From Pseudomonadales bacterium (lineage in GTDB: Bacteria; Pseudomonadota; Gammaproteobacteria; Pseudomonadales; UBA7239): a stretch of DNA of 64,000 nucleotides. Position 1 is the stretch's first letter; each line of letters starts with the position of its first letter. Made by a program: the position numbers and the translations under genes. The DNA lies in the NCBI GenBank assembly GCA_028280345.1, contig JANQLY010000016.1, forward strand, positions 1-64,000. Direction: 5' to 3'. The notes under the pieces were generated by a model. That model was not told where the DNA came from and ran no database searches. It worked only from the letters and a program-made list of their open reading frames with translations. This document shows, one piece after another, positions 1-11,300 of this stretch.

Positions 1-2
1 TC

Positions 3-3000
3 ACCGATGTGGCGGGCAACTCGGCCAGTGTGGATCTGTCACTCAATGTGGATAGCACCGCACCAACGATTAGTGCAGAAATTATTCCGGTACCGAATGT
101 GGCAGGCTGGAACAATACCATTGCCACAATTACCTTTATCTGTACGGATAATCTCAGCGGCGTGGAAAGCTGTCCCGCAGATATCAGTGTTACAACTGAT
201 GGTGCGGATCAACAATTCACTGAAACAATCCGTGATCTCGCCGGTAATACCGCATCTACTTCGGTAACCGTTAACCTGGATCAGCAAACACCACTAATCT
301 CGGCAGCTGCTGAGCCAGCTGCGAATGCGCGCGGCTGGCACAATGGGGCAGCTGTCGTTAACTTTAGCTGTAGTGACGGTTTGAGCGGTATTGCGACATG
401 TCCTGCAGCTCAGAATCTGACAGTAGAGGGCGCTAATCAGATTATTAGTGGTGAAGCATTTGATATTGCTGGTAATGCTGCGCAAACCACTTTGACGCTG
501 AATATCGATACAACGGCGCCTGGCGTAGAAGTCCAGTATTCTCCGGCTGCAAATACTGATGGTTGGATGAATAGTGATGTAACAGTTTCCTACCTGTGTA
601 GTGATGCGCTCAGTGGTGTATTGTCCTGTCCGGATACAGAGGTATTTTCTGTAGAAGGCCAGCAGCAAGTACAGCGTACGATCGTTGATAATGCTGATAA
701 TACTGTAACTGCAAATGTTGTTCTGGCGATCGATAAAACCTTGCCGCAAATCACCGCAAGTGTTGTGCCAGCGGCTAATCAACACGGCTGGCACAATACG
801 GACCCTGTGATTGGATTTGTCTGTCAGGATAGTTTGAGTGGTGTGGCGACTTGCACAGATGATATTACCGTCAATGCAGAGGGTGCTGGCCAGGTGGTTA
901 ACGGTCAGGTATCGGATATTGCAGGAAATAGCGCTGCAACCGCTGTCACAGTATCGCTGGATAAAACGGCGCCGCAAATTACTACAGAGATTACTCCGCA
1001 GATTGGTGCAAGTGGTTGGTATACCGATGCGATTACTGTAACGTTTATTTGTAGTGATGATTTGAGTGGTATCGAAATCTGCCCGCAACCAGTTAGTGTC
1101 AGCAGTGATATTGATGGGCAGCAGATTTCCGGTCAGGCAGTTGACCGGGCTGGCAATACAGCGGATACAACGGTCACGATTAATCTCGATACCACCTTGC
1201 CAATCCTGGATGTGACGATTACACCGCAACCCAATGCAGCAGGTTGGAATAACAGTTCAACAACAGTTGATTTCACTTGTACGGATAATCTCAGTGGGAT
1301 TGCGAGCTGTCCGCAAAGTATTGTTGTTGCAAATGACGGTGCTGCACAAACATTTAATGTCAGTGCAACAGATATTGCCGGGAATGAACAGCCGAGTACG
1401 GTTGTGATTAATCTCGATCAGACCGAGCCGACGATTACACCGGTGATTAATGGCACGTTGTCGGCCCACGGCTGGTATAGCGGTGTCGTAACTGTAGACT
1501 TTACCTGCGCGGATAGTCTTAGTGGCGTGGCCAGTTGTTCCGATGCAGTTACAATTAACAGTGATACCGAAGCTCAAGCGATTAACGGCTCAGCCACCGA
1601 TGTAGCGGGTAACTCGGCCAGCGTAGATCTGTCACTCAATGTGGATAGCACCGCACCAACGATTAGTGCAGAGATTATCCCGGTACCGAATGTCGCGGGC
1701 TGGAACAACGCGGTAGCCACAATCAGCTTTACCTGTGCCGATAACCTCAGTGGCGTGGAAAGCTGCCCGGCGGACATTAGCGTTACAACTGATGGTGCGG
1801 ATCAACAGTTCACCGAGACTGTCAGTGACCTCGCGGGCAATACCGCGTCTGCTTCAGTCACCGTGAACCTCGATCAGACCGAGCCGACGATTACGCCGGT
1901 GATTAACGGCACGTTGTCGACCCACGGTTGGTATAGCGGTGTCGTAACCGTAGACTTTACCTGTACCGATAGCCTCAGTGGTGTGGCGAGTTGCTCCGAT
2001 GCAGTCACAATTAACAGTGATACCGAAGCTCAAGCGATTAACGGTGCAGCCACCGATGTAGCGGGTAACTCGGCCAGCGTAGATCTGTCACTCAATGTGG
2101 ATAGCACCGCACCAACGATTAGTGCAGAAATTATCCCGGTACCGAATGCCGCGGACTGGAACAACACGGTAGCCACAATCAGCTTTACCTGTGCCGATAA
2201 CCTCAGTGGCGTGGAAAGCTGCCCGGCGGACATTAGCGTTACAACTGATGGTGCGGATCAACAATTCACCGAGACTGTCAGTGACCTCGCGGGCAATACA
2301 GCAACAGCTTCTATTGCGGTTAACCTCGATCAGACGGTGCCGACAATAACAGCAAATATTAGTCCGGAAGCAAATGCCCAGGGCTGGCATAACAGTGATG
2401 CGACGGTTTCCTTTAGTTGTGATGATGTACTCAGTGGTGTCGATAGCTGTAGTACCACGCAAACGATAAGTGCTGAAGGTTCTGGTCAGACAGTTTCTGG
2501 TAGTGCAACGGATGTTGCTGGTAATAGCAGTACCGTTGACGCGACTTTGAATATCGATATGACCGCGCCAGAGTTGGTGATTAATCTGTCACAACAGCCG
2601 AACGCAGTGGGCTGGTTAAATGCGCCAGTTACGTTGACTTACACCTGTACAGATACATTGAGTGGTATTAACAGTTGTCCTGCAACAGAAACCATTGCAG
2701 CTGAAGGTGAACAGCAATTAACCCGTAGCGCTATAGATAATGCTGGCAATAGCACCAATACGGATCAGATTATTCGCCTGGATACTTCAGCGCCGACTAT
2801 TCAGGTGGTGGTAGAACCAGTAAACCCAAATGCCAGTGACTGGTATCAGCAGGGTGTAACAGTTTCCTTTATTTGTGATGATGCGATCAGTGGTATCGCC
2901 GTTTGCCCGAGCCCGATTGACATTACAGCTGATGGTGCAGACCAGTTTATCAGTGGTGAAGCTGTTGATATGGCAGGTAATACCGCAACAGCGAGCGTCA

Positions 3001-6000
3001 CACTCGATATTGATCAGAGTTTGCCGACAATCACTGCAAGTGTTGCGCCTGTGGCAAATGCGGCTGGCTGGCACAATGTGTTTGCAACGATCAGTTTCGA
3101 CTGTGCGGATAGTGTCAGCGGTGTAGCAAGTTGCCCGACAGATATTGCTGTTACCCAGGATGGTGCGGACCAGAGCTTTGCCGGTACGGTCACTGATAAT
3201 GCGGGCAATGAGGCAACTACAACTATAGATGTCAGTCTCGATACCGGGCTGCCGATGATTACTGCACTTACCACGCCGCCTGCGAACCAATACGGCTGGC
3301 ACAATGCGTCTGCCACCGTCAGCTTCGATTGCGCTGATTCCCTAAGTGGTATTGCAAGCTGCAGTGAGAGTATTGCGGTTAGCGCTGAAGGTAATGGTCA
3401 GGTTATCCAGGGTAGTGCAGTAGATGTGGCGGGCAATACCGCTAATTCATCCACGATTCTCAATGTTGACCTGACAGCACCGACGATTGATGCGGTTATT
3501 AGTGGAAACCTGTCGGCCAATGGCTGGTATTCCGGTGCAGTAACCATCGACTTTGTTTGTAACGATGCGCTGAGTGGTATTGATACTTGCAGTGAATCAC
3601 AAACGCTTACAGCAGAAAATGCCGCTCAGCAGATTGACGGTCAGGCAGCTGACAAGGCTGGTAATGCAGCAAATACCAGCGCGACTGTTAATCTTGATAG
3701 CACAGCTCCGACTATTAGTGCAGAGATTATTCCGGTGCCAAATGCAGCGGGCTGGAACAATACCGTTGCTACGATCCAGTTTACCTGTGCCGATAACCTG
3801 AGCGGAGTGGTTAGTTGCCCGGCGGATGTCACTGTAAGCACTGATGGTGCGGCCCAGGTGGTATCACGCACAATTGAGGATAATGCCGGTAACCAGCAAA
3901 GTATTGATGTAACTGTGAACCTGGATCAACAGGCACCGACGATTGAGAGTGCATTGACTCCGACAGCCAATCTTGCCGGTTGGCACAATACAGCAGTAGA
4001 TATCAGCTATACCTGTAACGATGACACCAGTGGTGTGGTGGATTGTCCTGTCTTGCAGACGGTGGCTTCTGAAGGTGCTGATCAGAATATTCAGGCCGAA
4101 GTTAGTGATGTAGCCGGTAATCAGAGCTTTGTGCTTGATGTGCTGAATATTGATTTGACGGCGCCAACCCTCTCTGTGATGTATAGCCCGGTCCTGAATG
4201 CTGATGGTTGGTCGAATCAGCCCGTGACGGTTACGTTCACTTGTGACGATAGCCTGAGTGGCATGGAGAACTGCCCGGCAGATCAGATGTATAACACAGA
4301 GGGAATCTTCTCCGATACGGTTAACATTGTAGATCGCGCAGAAAATACTGCGAGTGAAACGGTTACCGTTAAACTGGATTTCACTGCGCCGCAAATCAAT
4401 GCGGTTGTCACACCGGCACCGAATGCCGCAGGCTGGCATAGCGCCGATGTTACCGTGAGCTATAGCTGTAGTGATAATGCTGGTGGTAGTGGTATCAGAA
4501 CCTGTGAAGAAGCACAGATTATTGGCAGTGAAGGTGCAGGACAGCTAATCAGTGGTTCGGTTGTAGATCTGGCGGATAATACAGCATCAGTGGATGTGAG
4601 ATTAAACATTGACAAAACTGCGCCGCAGCTGAACTTCGTGTCACCGGCTGATAATAGTCTTGTAAATACCTTGCAGCCAACAATTGTGATTGATGTTGTC
4701 GACAGCGGTATTGTGGATCAGACCAGTTTGCGATTAACAGCCAATAGCAGTGCACTGGCAGCTAGCTGTAGCTGGGCAGCGAACCGTGTAACCTGTGCCG
4801 TTAGCAATGACTTTAATAATGCACCGCTTGATTTGGGTGCGTCGATTAGCGATCTCGCCGGAAATAATGGTGCGGCAGCTATTTCCGTTGCGTTTGATAT
4901 CGATGAAGATGGTGTGGCAGATCAGGATGATGATTGCCTGAGTACACCGGCTGGCGGTGATGTTGGGGCTGATGGTTGTACTGATGAAGAGCGCGATACA
5001 GATAAGGATGGCGTGCCGGATATTGATGATGCCTTCCCGAACGATCCGAACGAAACCTCGGATCTCGATAACGATGGTATTGGTGATAATGCAGATACTG
5101 ACCGCGATGGTGATGGTTACAGCAACGCTGATGAAATTGCAGCGGGATCTGATCCGAATGATGGCAACGATAAGCCAGCTGACCTTGATGGCGACCTGAT
5201 TCCGGATGTGCTTGACGATGATCGCGATGGTGATGGCGTCAACAATGATCAGGATGCATTCCCGGATGATCCGGCAGAAAGCAAAGACAGCGATGGCGAC
5301 GGTATCGGCGATAACAGTGATCCGGATCGCGATGGTGATGGCGTTGATAACGGCTCGGATGCATTCCCGGATGACCCGACAGAAACGGTTGATACCGATA
5401 ATGACGGCATAGGTAATAATGTCGACACGGACGATGATAATGATGGTGTTGCTGATAGTAGTGATGCCTTCCCGCTGGATCCGAATGAATCGTCTGACCT
5501 CGATAACGATGGTATTGGCGATAATGCAGATCCGGACCGTGATGGTGACGGTTATAGCAATGCCGAGGAAATTGCAGAGGGCACTGACCCGAACGACCCG
5601 AATGACTTCCCGATCCAGGATGAAACGGCACCGGTTATCACCGTCAGTGGTGGTGCTAGCCAGGTAACCCAGGAGGATACGATTACTCTCAATGGTAGCG
5701 TGATTGATGATATGTCCGCTGTCACCATGATTGCGAGCAATAGCCTGATTCCGGGTATCAACTTCAGTGCCACGATTAGTGGCACGAGCTGGAATGTCAC
5801 ATTGCCGCTTGAGCTCGGAGATAATGTGATTACGCTCACTGCGACAGATGAGGCAGGTAACAGTAGCGTATCTGTAGTTACCGTCACCCGTGAGGCAGCA
5901 AATAGTGAAGTGGGACTGGATATCCTGGCGCCACAGCAGGGTAGTGTGACCGATAGTGAATTCGTTGTGGTTAGCGGTCAGGTGCGTTCTGATCAGGCTG

Positions 6001-8288
6001 CACTGGATATTGAAGTACGTGTACAGGGTAATGTTGTACCGCTCAGCGATACAGGACAGGTTACCCTGTTTGATTTTGCGTCAAGTCCGATTCAATTGTC
6101 AGAGGGTAGCAATACACTGGTGGTAACTGCGGCATTTGAATTTGCCGATGGCTCCTCTGAATTCCTGACACGCAATGTGATTGTGAGCTATGTACCTGGA
6201 CAGGAAGAAGTGCCTGCGCCGGCATTGTTGATTATTTCACCACTTAATAGCAGCTACCTGGCGGAAGATACGTTCACCCTAAGTGGTTATGTAGAAAGCT
6301 TTGTTGGTGATGCTAACGTTACCGTCAACGGTATGAGTGTGGCACTGGAGTCAGGACAGACTGAGGCAGGTAGTTTCAATGCGTTGCTCAGCTTTGCCGG
6401 TGCAAATGAACTTGCTGTCAATGTCACCGTGAGTGACGCATTGGGTCAGATAACCAGCAGAGACCTCGTATTCTATCGCGACAGTGTGGCACCGCAGATT
6501 ACGGTGACCAGTGGTATACAACCGCTGCCAGTAGAAAATATTGTGCTTGAGTCTCCGTATGAAATTACTGGTACAGTCAGCGATGAGCGCCTCAATGGCT
6601 TTACAATTAACGGCCAGAGTGTGGGGCTTGAACCGCTCGATAGTACAACCTGGCGTTTTAGTGTGCTTGTTCTACCAGGCGTAGACAGTCCGGCTTCATT
6701 AACGCTTGAAGCGAGTGACTTCAGTGGAAACAGCACAACGCTGGAGTACAGTCTTCAGCTCGACGCTACCGTGACAGTTAACTACCTTGTACCGCCAGAG
6801 AATGTCACGTTAATTCACAGTGGTACGCCAATTAATCAGCAGGTTGCGGTAAGACTTGAGGGTGCGTTGAGCGGTGTCACGGCGGTTGCAAAAGTACTTG
6901 ATGACAATACGGAACTGTCCAGCCACGCTCTTGATATTGGTAGTGGTCTTGCCAGTGGTTTTGTAGAACTGCCGGCTGTTGAAGCGCAATACACAATTGC
7001 AGTTGAGGTGACTAGTAGTGGTGGTGGTCTGCTGGCTCGTGCGACTCGCGATATTACTGTTGTCGCAGAAACCGATGTGCCGCTTAATCTGACACGTATC
7101 CAGCCAGCCAATGAAGCTCAATATGAAGAACCGAATATCTTTATATCATTGTTCTTCAACAAGCCGATCGATATAGGTCTGCTCAGTGTTGAGGTACGTC
7201 AGACGGCGCATGGTTTGACTTACTACAATGCCGATGCGCTGGGTTCCGATGGTCAGGCGGGCTACAAACTCAGAGCTATCAATGTGGACTACGAAGTTGT
7301 ACCGGGTAGCTTGTCATTACTGCCTGGCAACAAGGTGATTGCGTTCTATCCGGATGATGAGTTTGCCTATAGCGCTGATGTGTTTGTCAATGTGGTTTAC
7401 GACGGCGAAGAGATGCTGCGCAGCACCTTCAAGACCCGTCCGCTACCGACCTTCCTGCACGGTGGTGTCGGTGACCAGTTTGATCAGTCCATCCCCGGGT
7501 TGACAGTAACAATTCCTGAACTGGGTCGCAGTACCACAACCAACCAGGATGGCGCGTTTGCATTTGGTTACGGTGATACCGCTGAAGAAACCTTGCCAGC
7601 TGGACGTTACAAGGTGGTAATTAACCCGGGCCTCGATAATCCGGCTTTCGGTACGATTTCGTTGTGGGCGAATATCCAGCAGGGTGTGAACAATAACCTC
7701 AATGATATCCGTGTGCCGGTCATCAATACCCAGGATGCGTTTACGCCGCTGCGCTCGCGACAGAGTAATGTCGCGTCGCTCGCAAAAGGTGACTTGATGC
7801 TGGATGTCAGTGAGGCAGATCTCTACTTCAACGGTACAGACAGCAATGGTATGGCAATGGCGATGTTTACCCCGGCGGGTATATTGAGCCATGCGTTTAT
7901 TGCAGATTATCAACCGTTCTTTATGTACAGCATGCAGCCTACCGAAGTGGGTATTAGTGGCGAAATTCACTTTGACTTTGCCTTGCCGGCATTGGGTGGT
8001 ACCTATAATTATGTTCAAGCCGATGGCACGCTGGTACTGCTGCTTGGCCTGAACCCGGATGCCTATGTGATCGAACCGGTCGGTGTGGGTAAGGTTGAGA
8101 ATCTGCGCATACACAGTCTCAAGTCCGAATATCGCTCCCTGGATCAGATTGGCTATGCCATGGTTCCGCTGAGTGCTCAGGAATTACTACAACGGTATGT
8201 GGATGGTGAGATACCGCTCTACAGACTGCGTATGGAACTCGACAAGCTGTTCGAGGAAATAAGAACAGAGATTGAGAGCGGCCAATAG
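3..8288 (+). CDS. Giant Ig-like repeat surface protein with calcium-binding repeats (5' end outside window)
   Basis: The frame is open at the left edge, so the N-terminus is missing; the GTG at 9 lies inside a repeat and is not the start. Domains in order: 20 tandem 76-residue Ig-like repeats (57-4616), a diverged Ig-like unit, an Asp-rich block of thrombospondin type 3/EF-hand-like motifs (about 4897-5612), several further beta-rich Ig-like units starting TAPVITVSGG, and near the C-terminus a carboxypeptidase-regulatory-like segment (GLTVTIPELGRSTTTNQDGA, about 7498-7560). Each 76-residue unit has a cysteine pair (pattern FxCxDxLSGxxxC) and a DxAGN motif, suggesting one disulfide per domain and folding outside the cytoplasm. 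The family context suggests a calcium-stiffened adhesin or stalk, but no ligand or enzymatic function can be read. It ends 18 bp before the next gene, so it is probably the first or an early gene of the toxin-like operon. Confidence 0.85.
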   Translation, partial: TDVAGNSASVDLSLNVDSTAPTISAEIIPVPNVAGWNNTIATITFICTDNLSGVESCPADISVTTDGADQQFTETIRDLAGNTASTSVTVNLDQQTPLISAAAEPAANARGWHNGAAVVNFSCSDGLSGIATCPAAQNLTVEGANQIISGEAFDIAGNAAQTTLTLNIDTTAPGVEVQYSPAANTDGWMNSDVTVSYLCSDALSGVLSCPDTEVFSVEGQQQVQRTIVDNADNTVTANVVLAIDKTLPQITASVVPAANQHGWHNTDPVIGFVCQDSLSGVATCTDDITVNAEGAGQVVNGQVSDIAGNSAATAVTVSLDKTAPQITTEITPQIGASGWYTDAITVTFICSDDLSGIEICPQPVSVSSDIDGQQISGQAVDRAGNTADTTVTINLDTTLPILDVTITPQPNAAGWNNSSTTVDFTCTDNLSGIASCPQSIVVANDGAAQTFNVSATDIAGNEQPSTVVINLDQTEPTITPVINGTLSAHGWYSGVVTVDFTCADSLSGVASCSDAVTINSDTEAQAINGSATDVAGNSASVDLSLNVDSTAPTISAEIIPVPNVAGWNNAVATISFTCADNLSGVESCPADISVTTDGADQQFTETVSDLAGNTASASVTVNLDQTEPTITPVINGTLSTHGWYSGVVTVDFTCTDSLSGVASCSDAVTINSDTEAQAINGAATDVAGNSASVDLSLNVDSTAPTISAEIIPVPNAADWNNTVATISFTCADNLSGVESCPADISVTTDGADQQFTETVSDLAGNTATASIAVNLDQTVPTITANISPEANAQGWHNSDATVSFSCDDVLSGVDSCSTTQTISAEGSGQTVSGSATDVAGNSSTVDATLNIDMTAPELVINLSQQPNAVGWLNAPVTLTYTCTDTLSGINSCPATETIAAEGEQQLTRSAIDNAGNSTNTDQIIRLDTSAPTIQVVVEPVNPNASDWYQQGVTVSFICDDAISGIAVCPSPIDITADGADQFISGEAVDMAGNTATASVTLDIDQSLPTITASVAPVANAAGWHNVFATISFDCADSVSGVASCPTDIAVTQDGADQSFAGTVTDNAGNEATTTIDVSLDTGLPMITALTTPPANQYGWHNASATVSFDCADSLSGIASCSESIAVSAEGNGQVIQGSAVDVAGNTANSSTILNVDLTAPTIDAVISGNLSANGWYSGAVTIDFVCNDALSGIDTCSESQTLTAENAAQQIDGQAADKAGNAANTSATVNLDSTAPTISAEIIPVPNAAGWNNTVATIQFTCADNLSGVVSCPADVTVSTDGAAQVVSRTIEDNAGNQQSIDVTVNLDQQAPTIESALTPTANLAGWHNTAVDISYTCNDDTSGVVDCPVLQTVASEGADQNIQAEVSDVAGNQSFVLDVLNIDLTAPTLSVMYSPVLNADGWSNQPVTVTFTCDDSLSGMENCPADQMYNTEGIFSDTVNIVDRAENTASETVTVKLDFTAPQINAVVTPAPNAAGWHSADVTVSYSCSDNAGGSGIRTCEEAQIIGSEGAGQLISGSVVDLADNTASVDVRLNIDKTAPQLNFVSPADNSLVNTLQPTIVIDVVDSGIVDQTSLRLTANSSALAASCSWAANRVTCAVSNDFNNAPLDLGASISDLAGNNGAAAISVAFDIDEDGVADQDDDCLSTPAGGDVGADGCTDEERDTDKDGVPDIDDAFPNDPNETSDLDNDGIGDNADTDRDGDGYSNADEIAAGSDPNDGNDKPADLDGDLIPDVLDDDRDGDGVNNDQDAFPDDPAESKDSDGDGIGDNSDPDRDGDGVDNGSDAFPDDPTETVDTDNDGIGNNVDTDDDNDGVADSSDAFPLDPNESSDLDNDGIGDNADPDRDGDGYSNAEEIAEGTDPNDPNDFPIQDETAPVITVSGGASQVTQEDTITLNGSVIDDMSAVTMIASNSLIPGINFSATISGTSWNVTLPLELGDNVITLTATDEAGNSSVSVVTVTREAANSEVGLDILAPQQGSVTDSEFVVVSGQVRSDQAALDIEVRVQGNVVPLSDTGQVTLFDFASSPIQLSEGSNTLVVTAAFEFADGSSEFLTRNVIVSYVPGQEEVPAPALLIISPLNSSYLAEDTFTLSGYVESFVGDANVTVNGMSVALESGQTEAGSFNALLSFAGANELAVNVTVSDALGQITSRDLVFYRDSVAPQITVTSGIQPLPVENIVLESPYEITGTVSDERLNGFTINGQSVGLEPLDSTTWRFSVLVLPGVDSPASLTLEASDFSGNSTTLEYSLQLDATVTVNYLVPPENVTLIHSGTPINQQVAVRLEGALSGVTAVAKVLDDNTELSSHALDIGSGLASGFVELPAVEAQYTIAVEVTSSGGGLLARATRDITVVAETDVPLNLTRIQPANEAQYEEPNIFISLFFNKPIDIGLLSVEVRQTAHGLTYYNADALGSDGQAGYKLRAINVDYEVVPGSLSLLPGNKVIAFYPDDEFAYSADVFVNVVYDGEEMLRSTFKTRPLPTFLHGGVGDQFDQSIPGLTVTIPELGRSTTTNQDGAFAFGYGDTAEETLPAGRYKVVINPGLDNPAFGTISLWANIQQGVNNNLNDIRVPVINTQDAFTPLRSRQSNVASLAKGDLMLDVSEADLYFNGTDSNGMAMAMFTPAGILSHAFIADYQPFFMYSMQPTEVGISGEIHFDFALPALGGTYNYVQADGTLVLLLGLNPDAYVIEPVGVGKVENLRIHSLKSEYRSLDQIGYAMVPLSAQELLQRYVDGEIPLYRLRMELDKLFEEIRTEIESGQ
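57..4616 (+). repeat. Array of 20 tandem 228-bp (76-aa) Ig-like repeats
   Basis: The array is 4,560 bp, exactly 20 times 228 bp, although single units may vary by one residue. Each unit begins near (T/S)xPxI, then N..GW(H/N)N, a TVxFxC strand, D.LSG...C, a Q-containing strand, D.AGN and a final (L/I)D. The last unit carries a short insertion (DNAGGSG). The units differ in sequence except for a recently amplified two-unit module. Confidence 0.9.
1422..2333 (+). repeat. Near-identical 456-bp tandem duplication of a two-repeat module
   Basis: Positions 1422-1877 and 1878-2333 are two copies of a two-domain module: a unit starting TEPTITPVINGTLS followed by one starting TAPTISAEIIPV. They differ at only a few codons. 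A third copy of the second half lies at 57-284, preceded at the window edge by the end of the first half (TDVAGNSASVDLSLNV). A more diverged pair is near 3480-3930. This is a higher-order repeat made by recent recombination within the array. Confidence 0.9.
4897..5612 (+). repeat. Asp-rich calcium-binding repeats (thrombospondin type 3-like)
   Basis: About ten motifs of the type DxDxDGxxD occur in series, interspersed with DAFPxDPxE and NADEIAxGxDPND units. This pattern is typical of calcium-loaded thrombospondin type 3 or bacterial EF-hand-like linkers. It separates the Ig-like array from the C-terminal domains. Calcium binding is inferred from the motif. Confidence 0.85.
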
Positions 8289-8306
8289 GAAAGGGCTCCT
8301 GCAAGT

Positions 8307-11300
8307 ATGATGGGTATGAGAAATTCGCGATTAATAATGACGCTTGCTACCATTGCTGTTGCAGTGGTGGCGGGTCTGTTGCCGCGATATTCAGAAGCTG
8401 TTTTTGGTCATGTCTATTCCCGTGCCTACGTTGTTAGTGAGAGCGGTAACAAGTATTGGGCGGAGTACAATACAGAAACTGGAGATCTTGAGGGACAACC
8501 GTTTGAAGCCACAGGTAATCTTGCGGAAGACGAGGTTGTCCTGATGAGTGCCGTTGTCTATAACAACTATCTGGAAATACTTGATAGTATCACTCAGCAG
8601 TTTGAAGACTTACACAACGACCCGAATAGCAGTGCTCCGGTACCGGAAGTAGTATCCAGGTCTGATCTTGAGACTATGCAATTTGAAACTCTGGTACAGC
8701 CGGCACAAAGTATTTCAAATCCCGAAAGTTTGCTCTATGAAAGTACCACTCATGTTGTGCTGCGACCGCCCGTACAAAAAGATGGCAATATCTGGCGTTA
8801 TGCAAGCTCAGATAATACCCAGTTGGTTCTCGCTCAAATGCCGATTGATCCGGAGGCCGGTGGTGGCAGTCCGTTAGGCGATAATGTGACATCCCTGTTG
8901 ATAGATCGTAAAGACGGTAACATTGTCAGACAGAGTGAAAACAATATCGGTTTTTATACCAACTACTTTGGCGAAGTAAATCAATACGATCCGACCGGTG
9001 ATGACTGGCATCGATGGTTGCGACAGCGCGAAGATAAAATATGGGGCCCAATTCCCGATGTAGCGATGTCGATGATGGTGATGTCTGGTGCTGATAACTA
9101 TGCTTCTACAGATCAGGAAGGCAAATACTTTATCCCGAATGGCCCAGGTCCAGCTTGTTCTGTATTGACAGATTTAAGTACCGGTGTTGTAGCACAGCTG
9201 TGGTCAAAGAATTTTAACCCGCGCAGTTTCAATGGACGATATCCGTACTTTGTGCGTAAGCCTTATTATATTCCCTGTGATCCAACTCATCCGGCAAACT
9301 TTGGCGGGAGCTTTGGTGGTGCCAGCATCGGTGCAGCAGCGGCCTATGTTTCCGCGCAGGCTGCAGCGGTTTCTACCGCCTATCCGGCATTTGGCAGTGT
9401 GGACTTTATCATCGATATGATGGTGTTATCCGGCAAAGCTACGGTAAAAAATGAAGTGGTTGGTGTTGATGCGCTGGACCCGTTTGACCCGAAGGAGATC
9501 AGAACCATTAATATAGCTGGAGATCAGGCGGGTACATCCTGGAATTCGGAGGTTGAAATTACTGGCAGTAGTGAAACCAAATATCAAACGACTGATTTTC
9601 AGTTTGATGATCCGAATGGTGATACAGCATCGGATGAAGTAAAACGTACGCGCCAGCAGAGTTATGATTTCGATGGTGATGGAACGCCGGATGCCACAAT
9701 TCGGGTTCATTATGTTTGTGTACAGATTAATGAACAAACCGGAGAAGAAACACTGATTGGCAATGCCGATCAAAACACTACATGCGGCAATGATTTAACC
9801 AAAAAAGCCACCTATGAAAATGCTGAGTCGCGCCCGGAGGCGCAACAGTATCAGGGGGTTTATCTTTCATCGGTACATGGTGGTGGTATTGCACCTGATC
9901 CGAAAACGCCACCGGATCTTGTCAGACAGCTGGATTACAAACATAACAACTATCATGAAGGTCTATTAAAAAGCCTGAGTCTTGAAGATCTGCGAAATAC
10001 TGACATCTATGTATTTCGTGAATCAACCGGGCAGTTGGTTGCCGAACGATCAGGTTTGGCCAAAGAAGAAGTAGAACGCCATATCAAAAATATTGGTGCT
10101 GAGATTGATGAAGATAATCCGGATGCCAAGCCGTTTTTCTTCTATCGCACCCAATTGCGCGGCAGTCAGGAAGGAAAATTCCGAATTTCCGGGGAGTTTT
10201 CACAGCGCCATCCGGAGGGTCTTCAGGAAACCCTTGATGAACGCTTTACGCGCTGGCAAATTAGCAGTGGTATGAATCCGGCGTTCCATGAGCGTGAAGC
10301 AGACCATATCCGCGCTGGAGAACCTCTGCGTATTGTGGCGATTAATCGTGCGACCGGTTATATAGGTTCGGTAAAAACGGCGGCACAACATGGTGGCAGT
10401 GACAGCCGCTTGCAAAACCTTTCCTGGATAATTCCGGATATTGTGATGGGGCCGCCCAATCTCAAAGTCTGGGCGGAGCGTGATTATAACGTTGCTGAAG
10501 GGTTAACCGAGGGGGAAGAGCGCAGCTATCTGATTGGTAATGAGGGTGGTGCGATGAGTGATGACATCACGATTCGTATCTACACGGAATGGTATGACCA
10601 GGATGGAACTGCGTTGCCAGATGATATGGATGAATTTGGTTTGACCGGGCGTATCGGCAAGCTGACGGCAGATAATACGGTGACAGCATCGGGTATTAGC
10701 AGTGAGGATGAAAGTGGTGATGCTCTGGCACAGTTTCCGATCAAACCGGGTCGCCATATCCAGTTAATTCGCGTTAGTGAAAGTGGTGTTGGTAGCAATC
10801 ACTTATATATTCAGATTAATGGTGAGCCCTATATTCGCAGTCCGAACTTTTCAGGCACTCCGGAGATTGATATTGAGAGAAACCAGGAACGTGATGATGA
10901 TGCTCCCGATGGCCCGGATTTTGATACCCTGGGTGCTGGCGAAGGGCACTTGCAATATCGTCCCAAACACTATGCGCCATTTCTTGTGCCAACCTGGGAT
11001 GAAAAGGCGACTCTTGAGGCACAGATGGGATTCAATGCACTAATTCATCAGGCCAGGCAGCAGGCAATCGCCTCTGGAGGTACTTTTGATAAAGCGACCT
11101 ACATGCAACAAAACAATATTATTGAGCCTTCCCCGGTTTACAGCTGGCGCTATCGGCCGGAGTTCCAATTCTCTGTGTATGAACTTGCTGTTTCAGCTAT
11201 AGAGAGACATCCTTCTAGTGATCCATTGGCTAATAGTCAAAACTTTGAAATATTTGATTTGTTAAATGCAGATAATAAAATAATTTCTACTGCGGATTAT

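Noticed and set aside
294..3871. Several long minus-strand frames opposite the Ig-like array
   Set aside because: They are mirror frames of the repeat array, repeat with its period and have no ribosome sites or known domains.
7443..8114. 223-codon minus-strand frame under the C-terminus of the giant protein
   Set aside because: Antisense shadow without domain, ribosome site or partner genes.
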